NCBI GenBank assembly: GCA_947455435.1
Contig: CANGNZ010000011.1
Span: 1-32,489, forward strand
Source of the DNA: Microbacteriaceae bacterium
GTDB taxonomy: Bacteria; Actinomycetota; Actinomycetes; Actinomycetales; Microbacteriaceae
Length of the DNA stretch: 32,489 nucleotides
Direction of reading: 5' to 3'
Shown here one piece after another: positions 23,675 to 32,104 of the stretch. Each line of letters starts with the position of its first letter. Position 1 is the first letter of the stretch. A model generated the notes under the pieces. It saw nothing but the letters and a program-made list of their open reading frames with translations. It did not search any database and was not told the DNA's origin. The translations under genes were made by a program, and so were the position numbers.

Positions 23675-24636
23675 AACTTCCAGTCGACATTTGCGATCTT
23701 CGAACCACGTTCGAAGGCGATGATGCTAACGCGCCAGCGATTGCCAAAGGCAGCTCGCACCGTGACCTTACCTGACCTTTGTTCGTTGATTACGTCCACG
23801 ATTTTTTGGCGAACTTCGGCGAGTTCTACTGTTTGCAAGGTTGCTAAAACGCCGTCGTCCATCAGGTAAACCTCAACACCGCGCAATCTGGCTTGGCGCA
23901 CCGCGCGGCTCACACGTTTATCGAGTATGTCGCCACCCATTACTTCGTCACTGAGCTGCGCTTCGAGAAGTAGCGCCTCGCGGCGGTCTTCTTCAGAAAG
24001 CTTGCCTTTTTGCGCGATGACTCTGCGAAGCAAGTTCTGAATATTCGGAACCCATTCGTCGAATGTTTTGCTCTGAGTTTCTAGAGCAACGGCAACACGC
24101 CTGGCGTTTACTGCAGCCTCGCTAGATGCTTGATTTGCTCGATCGATGTCGCTTTCTGATCGCTTCATTCCGAGGTTTGCCGCGTGGCCGATGACGACGA
24201 GGAGGACCATGCCCACCCAGCCGCTTCGCAAAAGATTCTCTAAACCCTCCCAAAGAATGATTTCGGCAGTAGCAATTAGTAGGCCACCCCAGGCGAAATG
24301 CAACTGCCCGCGAAGGGCAGTGGCCCCGAGAAGAACCGCTAAACCGCCAACGTACCAGGTCGCGTATGTGCCGTAGAAGTGCGGATCAACCTGCGCTTCG
24401 ATTACGCGTGGCAGCAGTGTTGCGGCAAGCAGGTTTAGCAAACCCTGCCAGGCCGGCATGTGTAGCCCTTTGAACGCAAGCATCGTGGAGCTCAGAACAC
24501 CAACATAGAAAATGACGGCGACGGTGCCGACTATTTGGTTTCGGTAGCTGCTGCTCCAATAGATCCCCAAACCGGCATGCATGAGGCCGAGTAGGAGAGC
24601 CGTGGTTGCCATCGGCCATCTAGGGATGCGAATCAA
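23671..24636 (-). CDS. Membrane protein paired with the histidine-kinase-like sensor; function unknown
   Basis: The 321-residue protein has about five to six hydrophobic helices in residues 9-155, then a cytoplasmic helical region (about 160-250) and a small alpha/beta domain (ALLLEAQLSDEVMGGDILDKRVSRAVRQARLRGVEVYLMDDG...). That final segment resembles one I recall in actinobacterial proteins encoded next to atypical kinases; it has no ATP-binding motifs. I chose the TTG at 24636 because it overlaps the upstream stop as TTGA and has GGGAGG (24644-24649) seven bases before it; a GTG at 24651 is the alternative. The overlap implies a fixed ratio with the kinase-like protein, perhaps as a heteromeric membrane sensor. 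The N-terminal halves of both proteins are membrane bundles of similar size. Confidence 0.75.
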   Translation of the reverse strand: MIRIPRWPMATTALLLGLMHAGLGIYWSSSYRNQIVGTVAVIFYVGVLSSTMLAFKGLHMPAWQGLLNLLAATLLPRVIEAQVDPHFYGTYATWYVGGLAVLLGATALRGQLHFAWGGLLIATAEIILWEGLENLLRSGWVGMVLLVVIGHAANLGMKRSESDIDRANQASSEAAVNARRVAVALETQSKTFDEWVPNIQNLLRRVIAQKGKLSEEDRREALLLEAQLSDEVMGGDILDKRVSRAVRQARLRGVEVYLMDDGVLATLQTVELAEVRQKIVDVINEQRSGKVTVRAAFGNRWRVSIIAFERGSKIANVDWKF

Positions 24637-25811
24637 TTCTTTTCCTCCCACTCGAGGACAACCTGAGTGCCGTGTGAAGGGGTCGAATCAATGTGCACCT
24701 GACCACCGACAGATTGGACGCGTTTGATTATCACAAAACGAAAACCGAGAGACTGGTCTGGCACACGCGAAGGCCTGAAGCCAATCCCGTTGTCGCTAAT
24801 TACCAACTTGACCCCGCGCTTCGAGCTTTTTAGGTGGATTTTGCGTTCTGCGTTTTCACCCGCATGTTGCAATGAGTTGTTGAGTGCCTGCACCGCCGCG
24901 TCGGAGAGCGCTGTCGCAACCTCTTTAGGAACAAATGTGAGACTCGAGCCTCTAATGCTCAACTCACACTTGGGGTCGAGCTTGGCAACGATTTTTTCCA
25001 GTGTGTGGAAAATGGACATTGTTGAGACTGCTTCTGGCTGAGGCCTATTGGTCAGTTCGATTCGCTCGAGGCTTTCCTTACTCAACTCGACCGCGTTCGC
25101 GTAGTCACGAGAATTCTTTGCTTTCGCGGCAGCTTTTAGTGTGTCAAAGACGCTGGTGTACAAAATCGCATCGATTCTGCTCTGCTCACGCATTTGAACC
25201 TCTTTGGTGACCTGGGCGATCTGGTTGTCGAGAGATTCGTCGGCGGCCGCGTCTGCTCGGTTGGCTGCTTGGCGAAGCATCCAAACCAGTGCCACAAGAG
25301 TCCCAGGGAACAAAGTTATGTAGATAGCGTCGGTAATAACGCCGTCGAGGCTCTCGTGCCCACCAACTCTGGAGAGGTGCAAAATAAACCAGCTGATTGG
25401 CACAAAAGCCATATAGGCGAATGCCCAAAGTCTCGGGACAAACATTCCAACCGCGATCGATACTGGGCCGCTCGCCCACCAAAGCCAAGGGTTCACGCCG
25501 TGCTCAAAAGAGTTGGCTACTCCAACCTGAAGTGGCCATGTCGCAAAGGCAACCACGTAGGCGCCACCGTGAAGCAGATAACCCCAGCGATGCCCTTGCA
25601 GAAACCAAAAATTGACGAAGTTATAGAGTTGGGCTGCTATCAGGGCGCCAAGCGCCAGCCACAACCAAAGTGGGTCGAGTTTTGGTGACTGCTCGATAGC
25701 ATGCACGACGGTCTCGCTGCCGGTAAGAATCGCACCGATTGTGAAGACTCGGCCGGTCAGTCGGTCAATTCTTCTGAGCGCAATGCTCGAGCGAGGGCCG
25801 CCTTGGGTCAT
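24633..25811 (-). CDS. Membrane histidine-kinase-like protein, phospho-acceptor His not evident
   Basis: The 392-residue protein has about five to six N-terminal helices (residues 18-180), a coiled region (185-255) and a C-terminal ATPase domain with the N-box DAAVQALNNSLQHAG (305-318), G1 box ISDNGIGF (338-345) and a GFRFVIIKRVQSVGGQVHIDSTPSHGTQV G2 region (356-384). These are features of HATPase_c sensor kinases. Where related kinases have a His-Asp pair in the dimerisation helix, this one reads EQSRIDAILYTSVFDTLKAA, with Tyr218, and no His occurs between residues 152 and 269. No response regulator is encoded nearby. Its ATG overlaps the RNA methyltransferase stop (ATGA). It could be a pseudokinase, a non-His signalling ATPase, or phosphorylated elsewhere. 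Confidence 0.83.
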   Translation of the reverse strand: MTQGGPRSSIALRRIDRLTGRVFTIGAILTGSETVVHAIEQSPKLDPLWLWLALGALIAAQLYNFVNFWFLQGHRWGYLLHGGAYVVAFATWPLQVGVANSFEHGVNPWLWWASGPVSIAVGMFVPRLWAFAYMAFVPISWFILHLSRVGGHESLDGVITDAIYITLFPGTLVALVWMLRQAANRADAAADESLDNQIAQVTKEVQMREQSRIDAILYTSVFDTLKAAAKAKNSRDYANAVELSKESLERIELTNRPQPEAVSTMSIFHTLEKIVAKLDPKCELSIRGSSLTFVPKEVATALSDAAVQALNNSLQHAGENAERKIHLKSSKRGVKLVISDNGIGFRPSRVPDQSLGFRFVIIKRVQSVGGQVHIDSTPSHGTQVVLEWEEKN

Positions 25812-27007
25812 TTCTTGACGAGGCTTGCCACTGCCTCTACGTGGTGCGTGTGCGGAAACAAGTCGAATGCACGAATGTCGGCGAGCTCGTAACCCGATGC
25901 TAAGAACTGCTTAAGGTCACGTGCCAGTGCGACAGGGTCGCAAGCTACGTAGACCACGTGGCGTGGTTCGAGCTTCAAAATCTGGCCAACGACTTTTGCA
26001 CCGGCACCAGAACGTGGCGGGTCGAGAACGATTGTGTCGGCGGCCTTCTGGGTATTTAAGAAGCGCTCAACGGGGGTGCATATGGCCTGGGCCTTAGGCA
26101 TGTCGGCGATGTTTAGCTTGGCGTCTTCTGTAGCCTGCTTGAACGCTTCAACCGTGGTCACCCGGACATCCTTGCCGAACTTGCCTGCGAGCGCACTAGC
26201 GAACAGGCCAACACCGCCATAGAGGTCAAGGTTGTTTTCTTCTTTCTTGAAGCCAACCTTGTCGATGAAGCCGAGGACGCAACTGGTAAGGAGTTCTGGG
26301 GCCTTCTTGTGAACCTGCCAGAATCCACCGCCAGAGATTCTGAATGTGCGGCCGGCTGCTCGCTCGATCAGGCGCTCATCACCCTTGAGTTTTTTGTCAA
26401 TCTTCCACTGCAACTGACCCGCCGACGAAGCCGCGATCTCGATTTTTGAGACGTCCTGCCAGTTTTTGGTGTGAACGCTCAACTCAACGATTTCTTCAAC
26501 GGCCAGAGGTAGGTCTTTCACCCGGACAACCTCGTGGCTGCGCTCTTTATAAGGGCCAGCAAAACCAGCCTCATCAACGTGAAGCTGCACTCGCATGCGG
26601 TAACCGAGGCCGTTTGCTTCGTCGTCGCCTGGAGCTGCCTCAACCTCAACGCGACGCTTGATTCCGGCCATGCGGTCTAGGGCCTCTTCGAGAACGTCGG
26701 CCTTGAGCTCGCGCTGGCGAGAAAGTTTGATGTGGCCAAACTCGGCACCACCGGCACCGCCAACACCCGCGGACTTCCAGAAGTGCTTCACGCGATCTGG
26801 CGATGGCTTAATGATTTCGATTGGCTCGGCGCGGCAGAACGAACCGCCACGGTCTTCGAAAACCTTGACCTTGACTACCTCGCCAGGCAGCACGTGCGAG
26901 ACGAACAAAACTCGCCCCTCGTGCCGGGCAACGAACACGCCACCGTGCGCGACCTTCTCAATGGTCGTTTCGATTTCGCGGCCTAGCCAGGATTCACTTT
27001 TACTCAC
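25808..27007 (-). CDS. Class I SAM-dependent RNA methyltransferase, TrmA/RlmD (RumA) family
   Basis: The 399-residue enzyme has an N-terminal TRAM domain (about 8-65: ETTIEKVAHGGVFVARHEGRVLFVSHVLPGEVVKVKV), the linker AGVGGAGGAEFGHI, and a C-terminal Rossmann methyltransferase domain with LDLYGGVGLFASALA, LDPPRSGAGAKVV and the catalytic cysteine in YVACDPVALARDL (Cys356). Such enzymes make 5-methyluridine in tRNA or rRNA. The iron-sulfur cysteines of E. coli RlmD are absent from the linker, as I recall for the actinobacterial subgroup. The GTG at 27007 has a -10-like CACACT six bases ahead and may be leaderless. It heads an operon with the sensor pair downstream. The tRNA versus rRNA target cannot be told from sequence. 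Confidence 0.88.
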   Translation of the reverse strand: MSKSESWLGREIETTIEKVAHGGVFVARHEGRVLFVSHVLPGEVVKVKVFEDRGGSFCRAEPIEIIKPSPDRVKHFWKSAGVGGAGGAEFGHIKLSRQRELKADVLEEALDRMAGIKRRVEVEAAPGDDEANGLGYRMRVQLHVDEAGFAGPYKERSHEVVRVKDLPLAVEEIVELSVHTKNWQDVSKIEIAASSAGQLQWKIDKKLKGDERLIERAAGRTFRISGGGFWQVHKKAPELLTSCVLGFIDKVGFKKEENNLDLYGGVGLFASALAGKFGKDVRVTTVEAFKQATEDAKLNIADMPKAQAICTPVERFLNTQKAADTIVLDPPRSGAGAKVVGQILKLEPRHVVYVACDPVALARDLKQFLASGYELADIRAFDLFPHTHHVEAVASLVKK

Positions 27008-27013
27008 CTCTCA

Positions 27014-27026
27014 AGTGTGCCAGACT
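27014..27026. promoter_or_regulatory. Back-to-back -10-like boxes in a 25-base divergent spacer
   Basis: CACACT on the minus strand (27019-27014) lies six bases before the methyltransferase GTG at 27007. CAGACT on the plus strand (27021-27026) lies six bases before the maf GTG at 27033. Both have the A at position 2 and T at position 6 that actinobacterial -10 boxes keep, though position 1 is C. The 25-base spacer leaves no room for leaders. Confidence 0.4.
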
Positions 27027-27032
27027 CGAAGC

Positions 27033-27671
27033 GTGACCACCCTTGTTCTTGCATCAACCAGCCCCGCCCGCCTGACTCTGCTTCGCTCGGGCGGCATCGA
27101 ACCCGTGACTATCGCCCCCGGCGTGGACGAAGACGCGGTTGCCCAGCGAGCAAACGAACTTGGGCTAATCTCATCGGTCGAAGACATGGTGAACGTTTTA
27201 GCAAAGGCGAAGGCCGAAGCCGTTGCAGCACTGCCTGAAGCGGCCGGAGCGTTGGTTATCGGCTGCGATTCGGCTCTCGAATTTGCCGGCGAGGCCCTAG
27301 GCAAGCCACATGAGCCCCAGGTGGCTCTGGATCGCTGGAAGCGCATGCGTGGCCACAGCGGCACGCTGCACACCGGACACTGGCTTATCGACAACCGCAA
27401 CCCCGTTTCGGGCGAGCTTTCCCCCTCAACCGGTCTGGTTAAATCGTCCAAGGTTAATTTTGCCGACCTGAGTGACGAAGAAATCGAAAAGTACGTTGCC
27501 ACCGGCGAACCGCTTAAGGTTGCCGGCGCATTTACCATCGACGGGCTCGGCGGTGCGTTCATCGAATCAATCGAAGGCGACTCGCACACCGTGGTTGGGC
27601 TATCGCTGAGCGCCTTGCGCGCGCTAAGCCTCCAGCTCGGCGTCGAATATACGAGTCTCTGGAACCTGTAA
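27033..27671 (+). CDS. maf: Maf-like nucleoside triphosphate pyrophosphatase
   Basis: Maf proteins hydrolyse non-canonical nucleoside triphosphates (dTTP/UTP or modified pyrimidine nucleotides) to the monophosphate, acting as a cytoplasmic house-cleaning or septum-related factor. The 212-residue sequence begins VLASTSPARLTLLRSGGIEP, the family's nucleotide-binding loop, followed by VIGCDSALEFAGEALGKPHEPQVALDRWKRMRGHSGTLHTGHWLID and the C-terminal KVAGAFTIDGLGGAFIESIEGD. The start is the GTG at 27033; a frame extending back to 26658 is a shadow of the divergent gene. In actinobacteria maf commonly sits between accE and the carboxylase alpha gene, as here. Confidence 0.93.
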   Translation: MTTLVLASTSPARLTLLRSGGIEPVTIAPGVDEDAVAQRANELGLISSVEDMVNVLAKAKAEAVAALPEAAGALVIGCDSALEFAGEALGKPHEPQVALDRWKRMRGHSGTLHTGHWLIDNRNPVSGELSPSTGLVKSSKVNFADLSDEEIEKYVATGEPLKVAGAFTIDGLGGAFIESIEGDSHTVVGLSLSALRALSLQLGVEYTSLWNL

Positions 27672-27689
27672 AACCGACCTTTTAGCCAA

Positions 27690-27695
27690 TAGGCT
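27690..27695 (+). promoter_or_regulatory. Possible -10 box of the carboxylase alpha gene
   Basis: TAGGCT ends eight bases before the ATG at 27704, inside the 32-base gap after maf. No Shine-Dalgarno motif is visible, so a leaderless start is possible. Confidence 0.35.
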
Positions 27696-27703
27696 TATGG
27701 ATT

Positions 27704-29470
27704 ATGACTTCACGCAAGATCACTAAGGTCCTCATTGCAAACCGTGGCGAAATCGCTGTGCGAATCGCACGCGCCGCCAAAGACTCGGGCATCGGATCGG
27801 TAGCCGTTTACGCCGACCAAGACCGTGACGCAATGCACGTGAAGCTGGCCGATGAGGCATACGCGCTTCACGGCACCACAAGCGCAGAGACTTACCTCGT
27901 AATCGACAAGATCCTCGGTATCGCCAAGCAATCTGGCGCAGATGCAGTTCACCCCGGCTATGGCTTCTTGGCCGAAAACGCCGAATTCGCACGCGCGGTA
28001 ATCAAGGCCGGCCTGATTTGGATTGGCCCAAGCCCAGAAGCGATTGAGCAACTTGGCGACAAGGTTTCGGCCAGGCACGTTGCCGAGAAGGTCGGCGCGC
28101 CACTCGCTCCCGGCACCATCAACCCGGTTTCGGGAGCCGAAGAGGTTCTCGACTTCGTAGCCATTCACGGCGTGCCGGTTGCCATCAAGGCAGCATTCGG
28201 TGGCGGTGGCCGCGGAATCAAGGTTGCTTATAACAAGGACGAAGTAGCCGAACTATTCGAATCGGCAACCCGCGAGGCAATCGCAGCCTTCGGCCGCGGT
28301 GAGTGCTTCGTTGAAAAATACCTAGAGAAACCACGCCACGTCGAAACCCAGTGCCTCGCCGACGCATACGGCAACGTTGTAGTCGTCTCGACTCGCGACT
28401 GCTCACTTCAGCGCAGACACCAGAAACTGGTCGAAGAGGCGCCCGCCCCTTTCCTGACAGAAGACCAGATCAAGCGCCTCTACGACTCGTCCAAGGCAAT
28501 CTTGAAAGAGGTTGGCTACCAGGGTGCTGGCACCTGCGAGTTCCTTGTTGCTCAAGACGGCACGATCTCGTTCCTCGAGGTAAACACCCGCCTGCAGGTC
28601 GAACACCCTGTTTCTGAAGAGGTCACCGGAATCGACCTAGTTCGCGAGCAGTTCAGAATCGCCGAAGGTGGCAAGCTCGACTACTCAGACCCTGAGGTGC
28701 GCGGCCACTCATTCGAATTCAGAATTAACGGCGAAGACGCAGGCAAAAACTTTATGCCGGCACCTGGACCGGTTCACGTATTCAAAGCACCTAGCGGCCC
28801 AGGTGTTCGCGTAGACACCGGTGTTGCCTCTGGCGACGTCATCTCGGGTTCATTCGACTCGATGGTTGCGAAGCTAATCGTCACCGGCGCAACTCGCGAG
28901 GAGGCGCTAGCTCGTAGCCGTCGCGCACTTGCCGAGATGGAAGTCAACGGACTACCAACGGTTCTGCCTTTCCACCGCAAGATTGTGAACGATCCCGCCT
29001 TCATCGGTACCGACGGCAAGTTCGGCATCTACACTCGCTGGATCGAAACCGAGTGGGTCAACGACATCCCTGCCTGGAGCGGCGTCGCCGACCAGCCGGC
29101 CGAACCTGAAGACCGCAACAACGTTGTCGTCGAGGTAGGCGGCAAGCGCATCGAGGTTTCGCTACCTAAGCGTTTGGTCTCGGCTGGCGGAGCATCTGCC
29201 AACTCCGGCCGTGCGCCAAAGCGCAAGGCTCACGCTGCAACCGGCGGCCCCTCTGGCAATACCGTGAAGGCCGAGATGCAGTCGACCGTGGTGAAGATTG
29301 CCGTTGCCGAGGGCGACAAGGTTGTTGAGGGTGACCTGGTTATCGTGCTTGAGGCCATGAAGATGGAACAGCCAATCAAGGCGCACAAGGCTGGAACCGT
29401 CACCAGGATTTCTGCAGAGGTGGGCACCACGATTCCTGCCGGCACAGTTCTGCTCGAAATCGAAGATTGA
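27704..29470 (+). CDS. accA: Acyl-CoA carboxylase alpha chain: biotin carboxylase plus biotin carrier domain
   Basis: The 588-residue protein carboxylates its own biotin with ATP and bicarbonate and passes CO2 to the AccD subunit. Residues about 6-115 are the biotin-carboxylase N-domain ([20 protein letters not shown]). The ATP-grasp part holds [35 protein letters not shown] and [25 protein letters not shown]. The C-terminal lid runs to about 450. A Pro/Ala-rich linker leads to the biotin-carrier domain with EAMKMEQP and the modified Lys553. The fused alpha layout is the actinobacterial AccA/PccA type. Biotin would be attached by BirA from the same window. Its stop overlaps the next gene's start (TTGA), so the downstream glycerophosphotransferase-like gene is translated from the same message. 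Confidence 0.95.
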   Translation: MTSRKITKVLIANRGEIAVRIARAAKDSGIGSVAVYADQDRDAMHVKLADEAYALHGTTSAETYLVIDKILGIAKQSGADAVHPGYGFLAENAEFARAVIKAGLIWIGPSPEAIEQLGDKVSARHVAEKVGAPLAPGTINPVSGAEEVLDFVAIHGVPVAIKAAFGGGGRGIKVAYNKDEVAELFESATREAIAAFGRGECFVEKYLEKPRHVETQCLADAYGNVVVVSTRDCSLQRRHQKLVEEAPAPFLTEDQIKRLYDSSKAILKEVGYQGAGTCEFLVAQDGTISFLEVNTRLQVEHPVSEEVTGIDLVREQFRIAEGGKLDYSDPEVRGHSFEFRINGEDAGKNFMPAPGPVHVFKAPSGPGVRVDTGVASGDVISGSFDSMVAKLIVTGATREEALARSRRALAEMEVNGLPTVLPFHRKIVNDPAFIGTDGKFGIYTRWIETEWVNDIPAWSGVADQPAEPEDRNNVVVEVGGKRIEVSLPKRLVSAGGASANSGRAPKRKAHAATGGPSGNTVKAEMQSTVVKIAVAEGDKVVEGDLVIVLEAMKMEQPIKAHKAGTVTRISAEVGTTIPAGTVLLEIED

Positions 29471-30690
29471 TCCGCGTAGCGTTTCTTCCCCTTTACACCG
29501 AGGCTTGGGATTCACTTGCCGAGGTTTACGAGCGGATGCGCAAAGACGAGCGCTTCGAGGTTCGGGTTTTCGCCATTAACCGCAAACTGACCGGCGACAC
29601 CGAGTTTCACGGGCAGCAGGAAGCGCACGACTACCTGAACTCGCAAAAGGTGCAAAACACCATGCTCGACTCGGTAGCCGAGCTCAGTGCTTTCGCACCC
29701 GACTACACGTTCATCAACTACCCGTGGCAGCGCAACTACGAAGAGCAGTACCGGGCCGAAGAGCTCGTGAAGTTCACCAAAATCGCCTACGTACCCTACT
29801 TCTTGTTGCCTATGGTCACCGAACCCTGGGACGACGGCGTGGCTGGCCACTACTACCGCCAACGCTCGCACCAACTCGCATCGCTGGTCTTTACGCAGGA
29901 TCGCAACACCAAGCGAGCGTTTGCACGCACCGAGCGCGGCGACAAATACGTAAAGTTCACCGGTTCACCCAAAATCGACTCGCTGCTCAAACGAGCACGC
30001 AAAGCCAAGAAGGTGGCCAGAAGTCGCTACCGAATCGTCTGGGCGCCACACCACTCATATGGCCCACTTTGGCTCAACTTCGGCACCTTCGCGCAAATGC
30101 ACCAGCAGATGCTCGCCTTCGCAAAGGTGCACCCCGAGGTCGACATCGTCTTCAAGCCACACCCGTTTTTGCTTGGCACAATGACTGACCGCGGGCTCAT
30201 GACCCAAACCGAAGTCGACCAATGGGTGGCCGCCTGGGATTCGCTGCCGAACACGACCACTAACACCGAGAGCGACTACGTCGGTTTGTTTGTTAATAGC
30301 GACATGCTGCTCTGCGATGGCATTTCTTTCTTGGGCGAATACCCGCTGATCACCGGCCGCCCCGCCGTTTTCTTGGAACGTGAAGACCACTGGGCATTTT
30401 CGCCGCTTGGCGAAACCATTGCCAAGACCTCGGTGCGCTTCAAGTCTTTCGTTGAGTTTGGCCACAACTTCGACAAACTTCGTGCCGAAGGCCTGCCCGA
30501 TCGAACGAGACAAATCGAAAACTTCATGGACGAAGCCATTCCGTTCCCGCGCAAAGCCGCCCGCAAAATCATCAAGGCGGTTGTGAAGGATTTCGAGAAA
30601 AAGAAGCCGCTAATCGATGCGTCTCGGGTGATCGAAACCACCTGGGAGCAAGACGCCGACGCTAGGCGAGCGGCCGGTGGAGCGCTCTAG
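29467..30690 (+). CDS. CDP-glycerol glycerophosphotransferase-like protein (second copy, distant)
   Basis: The 407-residue cytoplasmic protein shows a GT-B-like, TagF-family pattern in its C-terminal half: [13 protein letters not shown] near 180-192, [46 protein letters not shown]. The N-terminal half (about 1-140) is a separate alpha/beta region with [12 protein letters not shown]. It differs from the gene at 12195-13373, lacking its WHGTPLK motif. It could add glycerol-phosphate or another polyol phosphate to a wall polymer. The start is a TTG overlapping the carboxylase stop as TTGA, an odd partner for a lipid enzyme. The last 29 bases overlap the convergent lpdA gene. The family assignment rests on motif memory. 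Confidence 0.72.
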   Translation: MIRVAFLPLYTEAWDSLAEVYERMRKDERFEVRVFAINRKLTGDTEFHGQQEAHDYLNSQKVQNTMLDSVAELSAFAPDYTFINYPWQRNYEEQYRAEELVKFTKIAYVPYFLLPMVTEPWDDGVAGHYYRQRSHQLASLVFTQDRNTKRAFARTERGDKYVKFTGSPKIDSLLKRARKAKKVARSRYRIVWAPHHSYGPLWLNFGTFAQMHQQMLAFAKVHPEVDIVFKPHPFLLGTMTDRGLMTQTEVDQWVAAWDSLPNTTTNTESDYVGLFVNSDMLLCDGISFLGEYPLITGRPAVFLEREDHWAFSPLGETIAKTSVRFKSFVEFGHNFDKLRAEGLPDRTRQIENFMDEAIPFPRKAARKIIKAVVKDFEKKKPLIDASRVIETTWEQDADARRAAGGAL

Positions 30691-32080
30691 CCGCCTCTGT
30701 GATCGAGGTTGACATCGATGGGTAAACCGCGAAGGTCTTAGCCACTTGGTCGACCGTGAGGCGGTTTTCAACCGCGAGAGCGATTGGGTAGATGAGCTCG
30801 GACGCACGTGGGGCAACCACGATTCCGCCAATAACCGTGCCAGAACCTGCCGAGGCCACAATCTTGATGAAACCCTCGGTCAAACCCTGCATCTTTGCGC
30901 GCGGATTTTCTTCAAGCTCGATTCGGTGAACGGTTGCGTCAACCAAACCATCTTGAACGGCCTTCTCACTCCAACCAACCGAAGCGATTTCGGGGCTGGT
31001 GAAAACGTTGGCTGCCACGTTTCGAAGTTGAGTTGGCGCGGCGACATCACCCATGGTGTGAAACACCGCGGTTCGGCCCTGCATTGCACTCACCGAGGCT
31101 AGTGGCAAGAAGTTGGTGCAGTCACCAACCGCGTAAACATTCGCCCTCGAGGTTCGAGCCACGCGGTTCACGACCACATGCCCACTTTCAGTGACTTCAA
31201 CACCGGCTTCTTCGAGCATTAGCCCTGAGGTGTTCGGAATACCACCAACGGCCATGAGGCAGTGGCTACCGTCAATGGTTCTACCATCGGCAAGGGTGAC
31301 TCGCACACCCGAACCCGTGTTCACTACCGACTCGGCACGCGACTTGTTGAGCACGTGCATGCCCTTGCCGCGGAACACACGCTCGATCAATTCGGCGGCG
31401 TCCTGGTCTTCACCTGGCAAAACCATGTCACGGCTAGAAACCAATGTGACCTGAGCACCGAGACCTAAGAACGCCGACGCAAACTCGGCACCGGTCACAC
31501 CGGAGCCAACCACGATCATGTGCTCTGGAACCTCGGTTAGGTCGTAGAGGTCAAGCCAGGTGAGAATGCGTTCGCCGTCGGGCTTCGCGCTTTCGAGAGT
31601 GCGGGGGTGGGCGCCAACCGAAACGATGATCGTCTTGGCTTCGAGCTTCTCTTCTTTGCCATCGGCAAGAGTTGCGATTACGTGATGGTTGCCATCGAGA
31701 CGGCCAGAGCCGTGAATGATTCGAACACCCTGTTCGAGAAGGTTTTGGGTTAGTTCTTGCGACTGCTCTAGCGCCATCGCTTTGAGGCGCTTATTAATCT
31801 CGCCAAGGTTGATGAGGTTTTCGCCAAGTGAGAAGTGAATCCCAAGTTCTGCGGCCTGCTTCACCGAGGCTGCGGCCTCGGCAGCTGCGATGAGCCCCTT
31901 CGAAGGCACAACGTCGGTTAGCACGGCAGAGCCGCCAACACCGTTGCGTTCGATCAGGGTTACCTGTGCGCCGAGCTGAATGCCGGCTAAGGCTGCTTCA
32001 TAGCCACCTGGGCCTCCGCCGATGATGACAATGTGGTGTTTTTTTGGGGCTACTGTGCTCACCAGACCATTCTCGCGCAT
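30662..32080 (-). CDS. lpdA: LpdA-type flavoprotein disulfide-reductase homologue, NAD(P)H:quinone reductase
   Basis: The 472-residue protein has the FAD-binding IVIIGGGPGGYEAALAG (about 17-33), the NAD(P)H site IVVGSGVTGAEFASAFLGLGAQVTLV and the FAD GDCTN motif (VYAVGDCTNFLPLASVS), plus the C-terminal dimerisation domain. The redox CxxxxC of lipoamide dehydrogenases is missing: the segment reads GVGGSAVLTDVVPSK. This matches Mycobacterium LpdA-like NAD(P)H:quinone reductases and not a true E3. The ATG at 32080 was chosen. A GTG at 32062, with a -10-like GAGAAT six bases ahead, would give the more typical short N-terminus and a leaderless start, and is a real alternative. It converges with the glycerophosphotransferase-like gene, with a 29-base overlap. 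Confidence 0.88.
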   Translation of the reverse strand: MRENGLVSTVAPKKHHIVIIGGGPGGYEAALAGIQLGAQVTLIERNGVGGSAVLTDVVPSKGLIAAAEAAASVKQAAELGIHFSLGENLINLGEINKRLKAMALEQSQELTQNLLEQGVRIIHGSGRLDGNHHVIATLADGKEEKLEAKTIIVSVGAHPRTLESAKPDGERILTWLDLYDLTEVPEHMIVVGSGVTGAEFASAFLGLGAQVTLVSSRDMVLPGEDQDAAELIERVFRGKGMHVLNKSRAESVVNTGSGVRVTLADGRTIDGSHCLMAVGGIPNTSGLMLEEAGVEVTESGHVVVNRVARTSRANVYAVGDCTNFLPLASVSAMQGRTAVFHTMGDVAAPTQLRNVAANVFTSPEIASVGWSEKAVQDGLVDATVHRIELEENPRAKMQGLTEGFIKIVASAGSGTVIGGIVVAPRASELIYPIALAVENRLTVDQVAKTFAVYPSMSTSITEAARALHRPLA

Positions 32081-32091
32081 GAACCGATAAG

Positions 32092-32097
32092 TAGACT
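32092..32097 (+). promoter_or_regulatory. Possible -10 box for a leaderless purine nucleoside phosphorylase transcript
   Basis: TAGACT ends seven bases before the ATG at 32105. The intervening bases TCAAAAT contain no ribosome-binding motif. Confidence 0.45.
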
Positions 32098-32104
32098 TCA
32101 AAAT

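Noticed and set aside
24618-24636. Alternative start of the partner membrane protein at the ATG of residue 14 in the longer frame
   Set aside because: The TTG at 24636 has a strong ribosome-binding site and a TTGA overlap, while the ATG has neither.
27011-27589. 192-codon minus-strand open frame
   Set aside because: It lies wholly antisense to maf, which has clear family motifs; the antisense product is Ser/Arg/Ala-rich with no recognisable domain.
30661-30691. Imperfect hairpin (GCTAG/AGCG arms with a 3-base bulge) over the glycerophosphotransferase-like/lpdA overlap
   Set aside because: Stem is bulged and there is no T-run on either strand; coding constraint on both strands can create such symmetry.
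30662-32080. Dihydrolipoamide dehydrogenase (E3) assignment
   Set aside because: The CxxxxC redox pair is absent (GGSAVLTDVVPSK), so the LpdA quinone-reductase type fits better.
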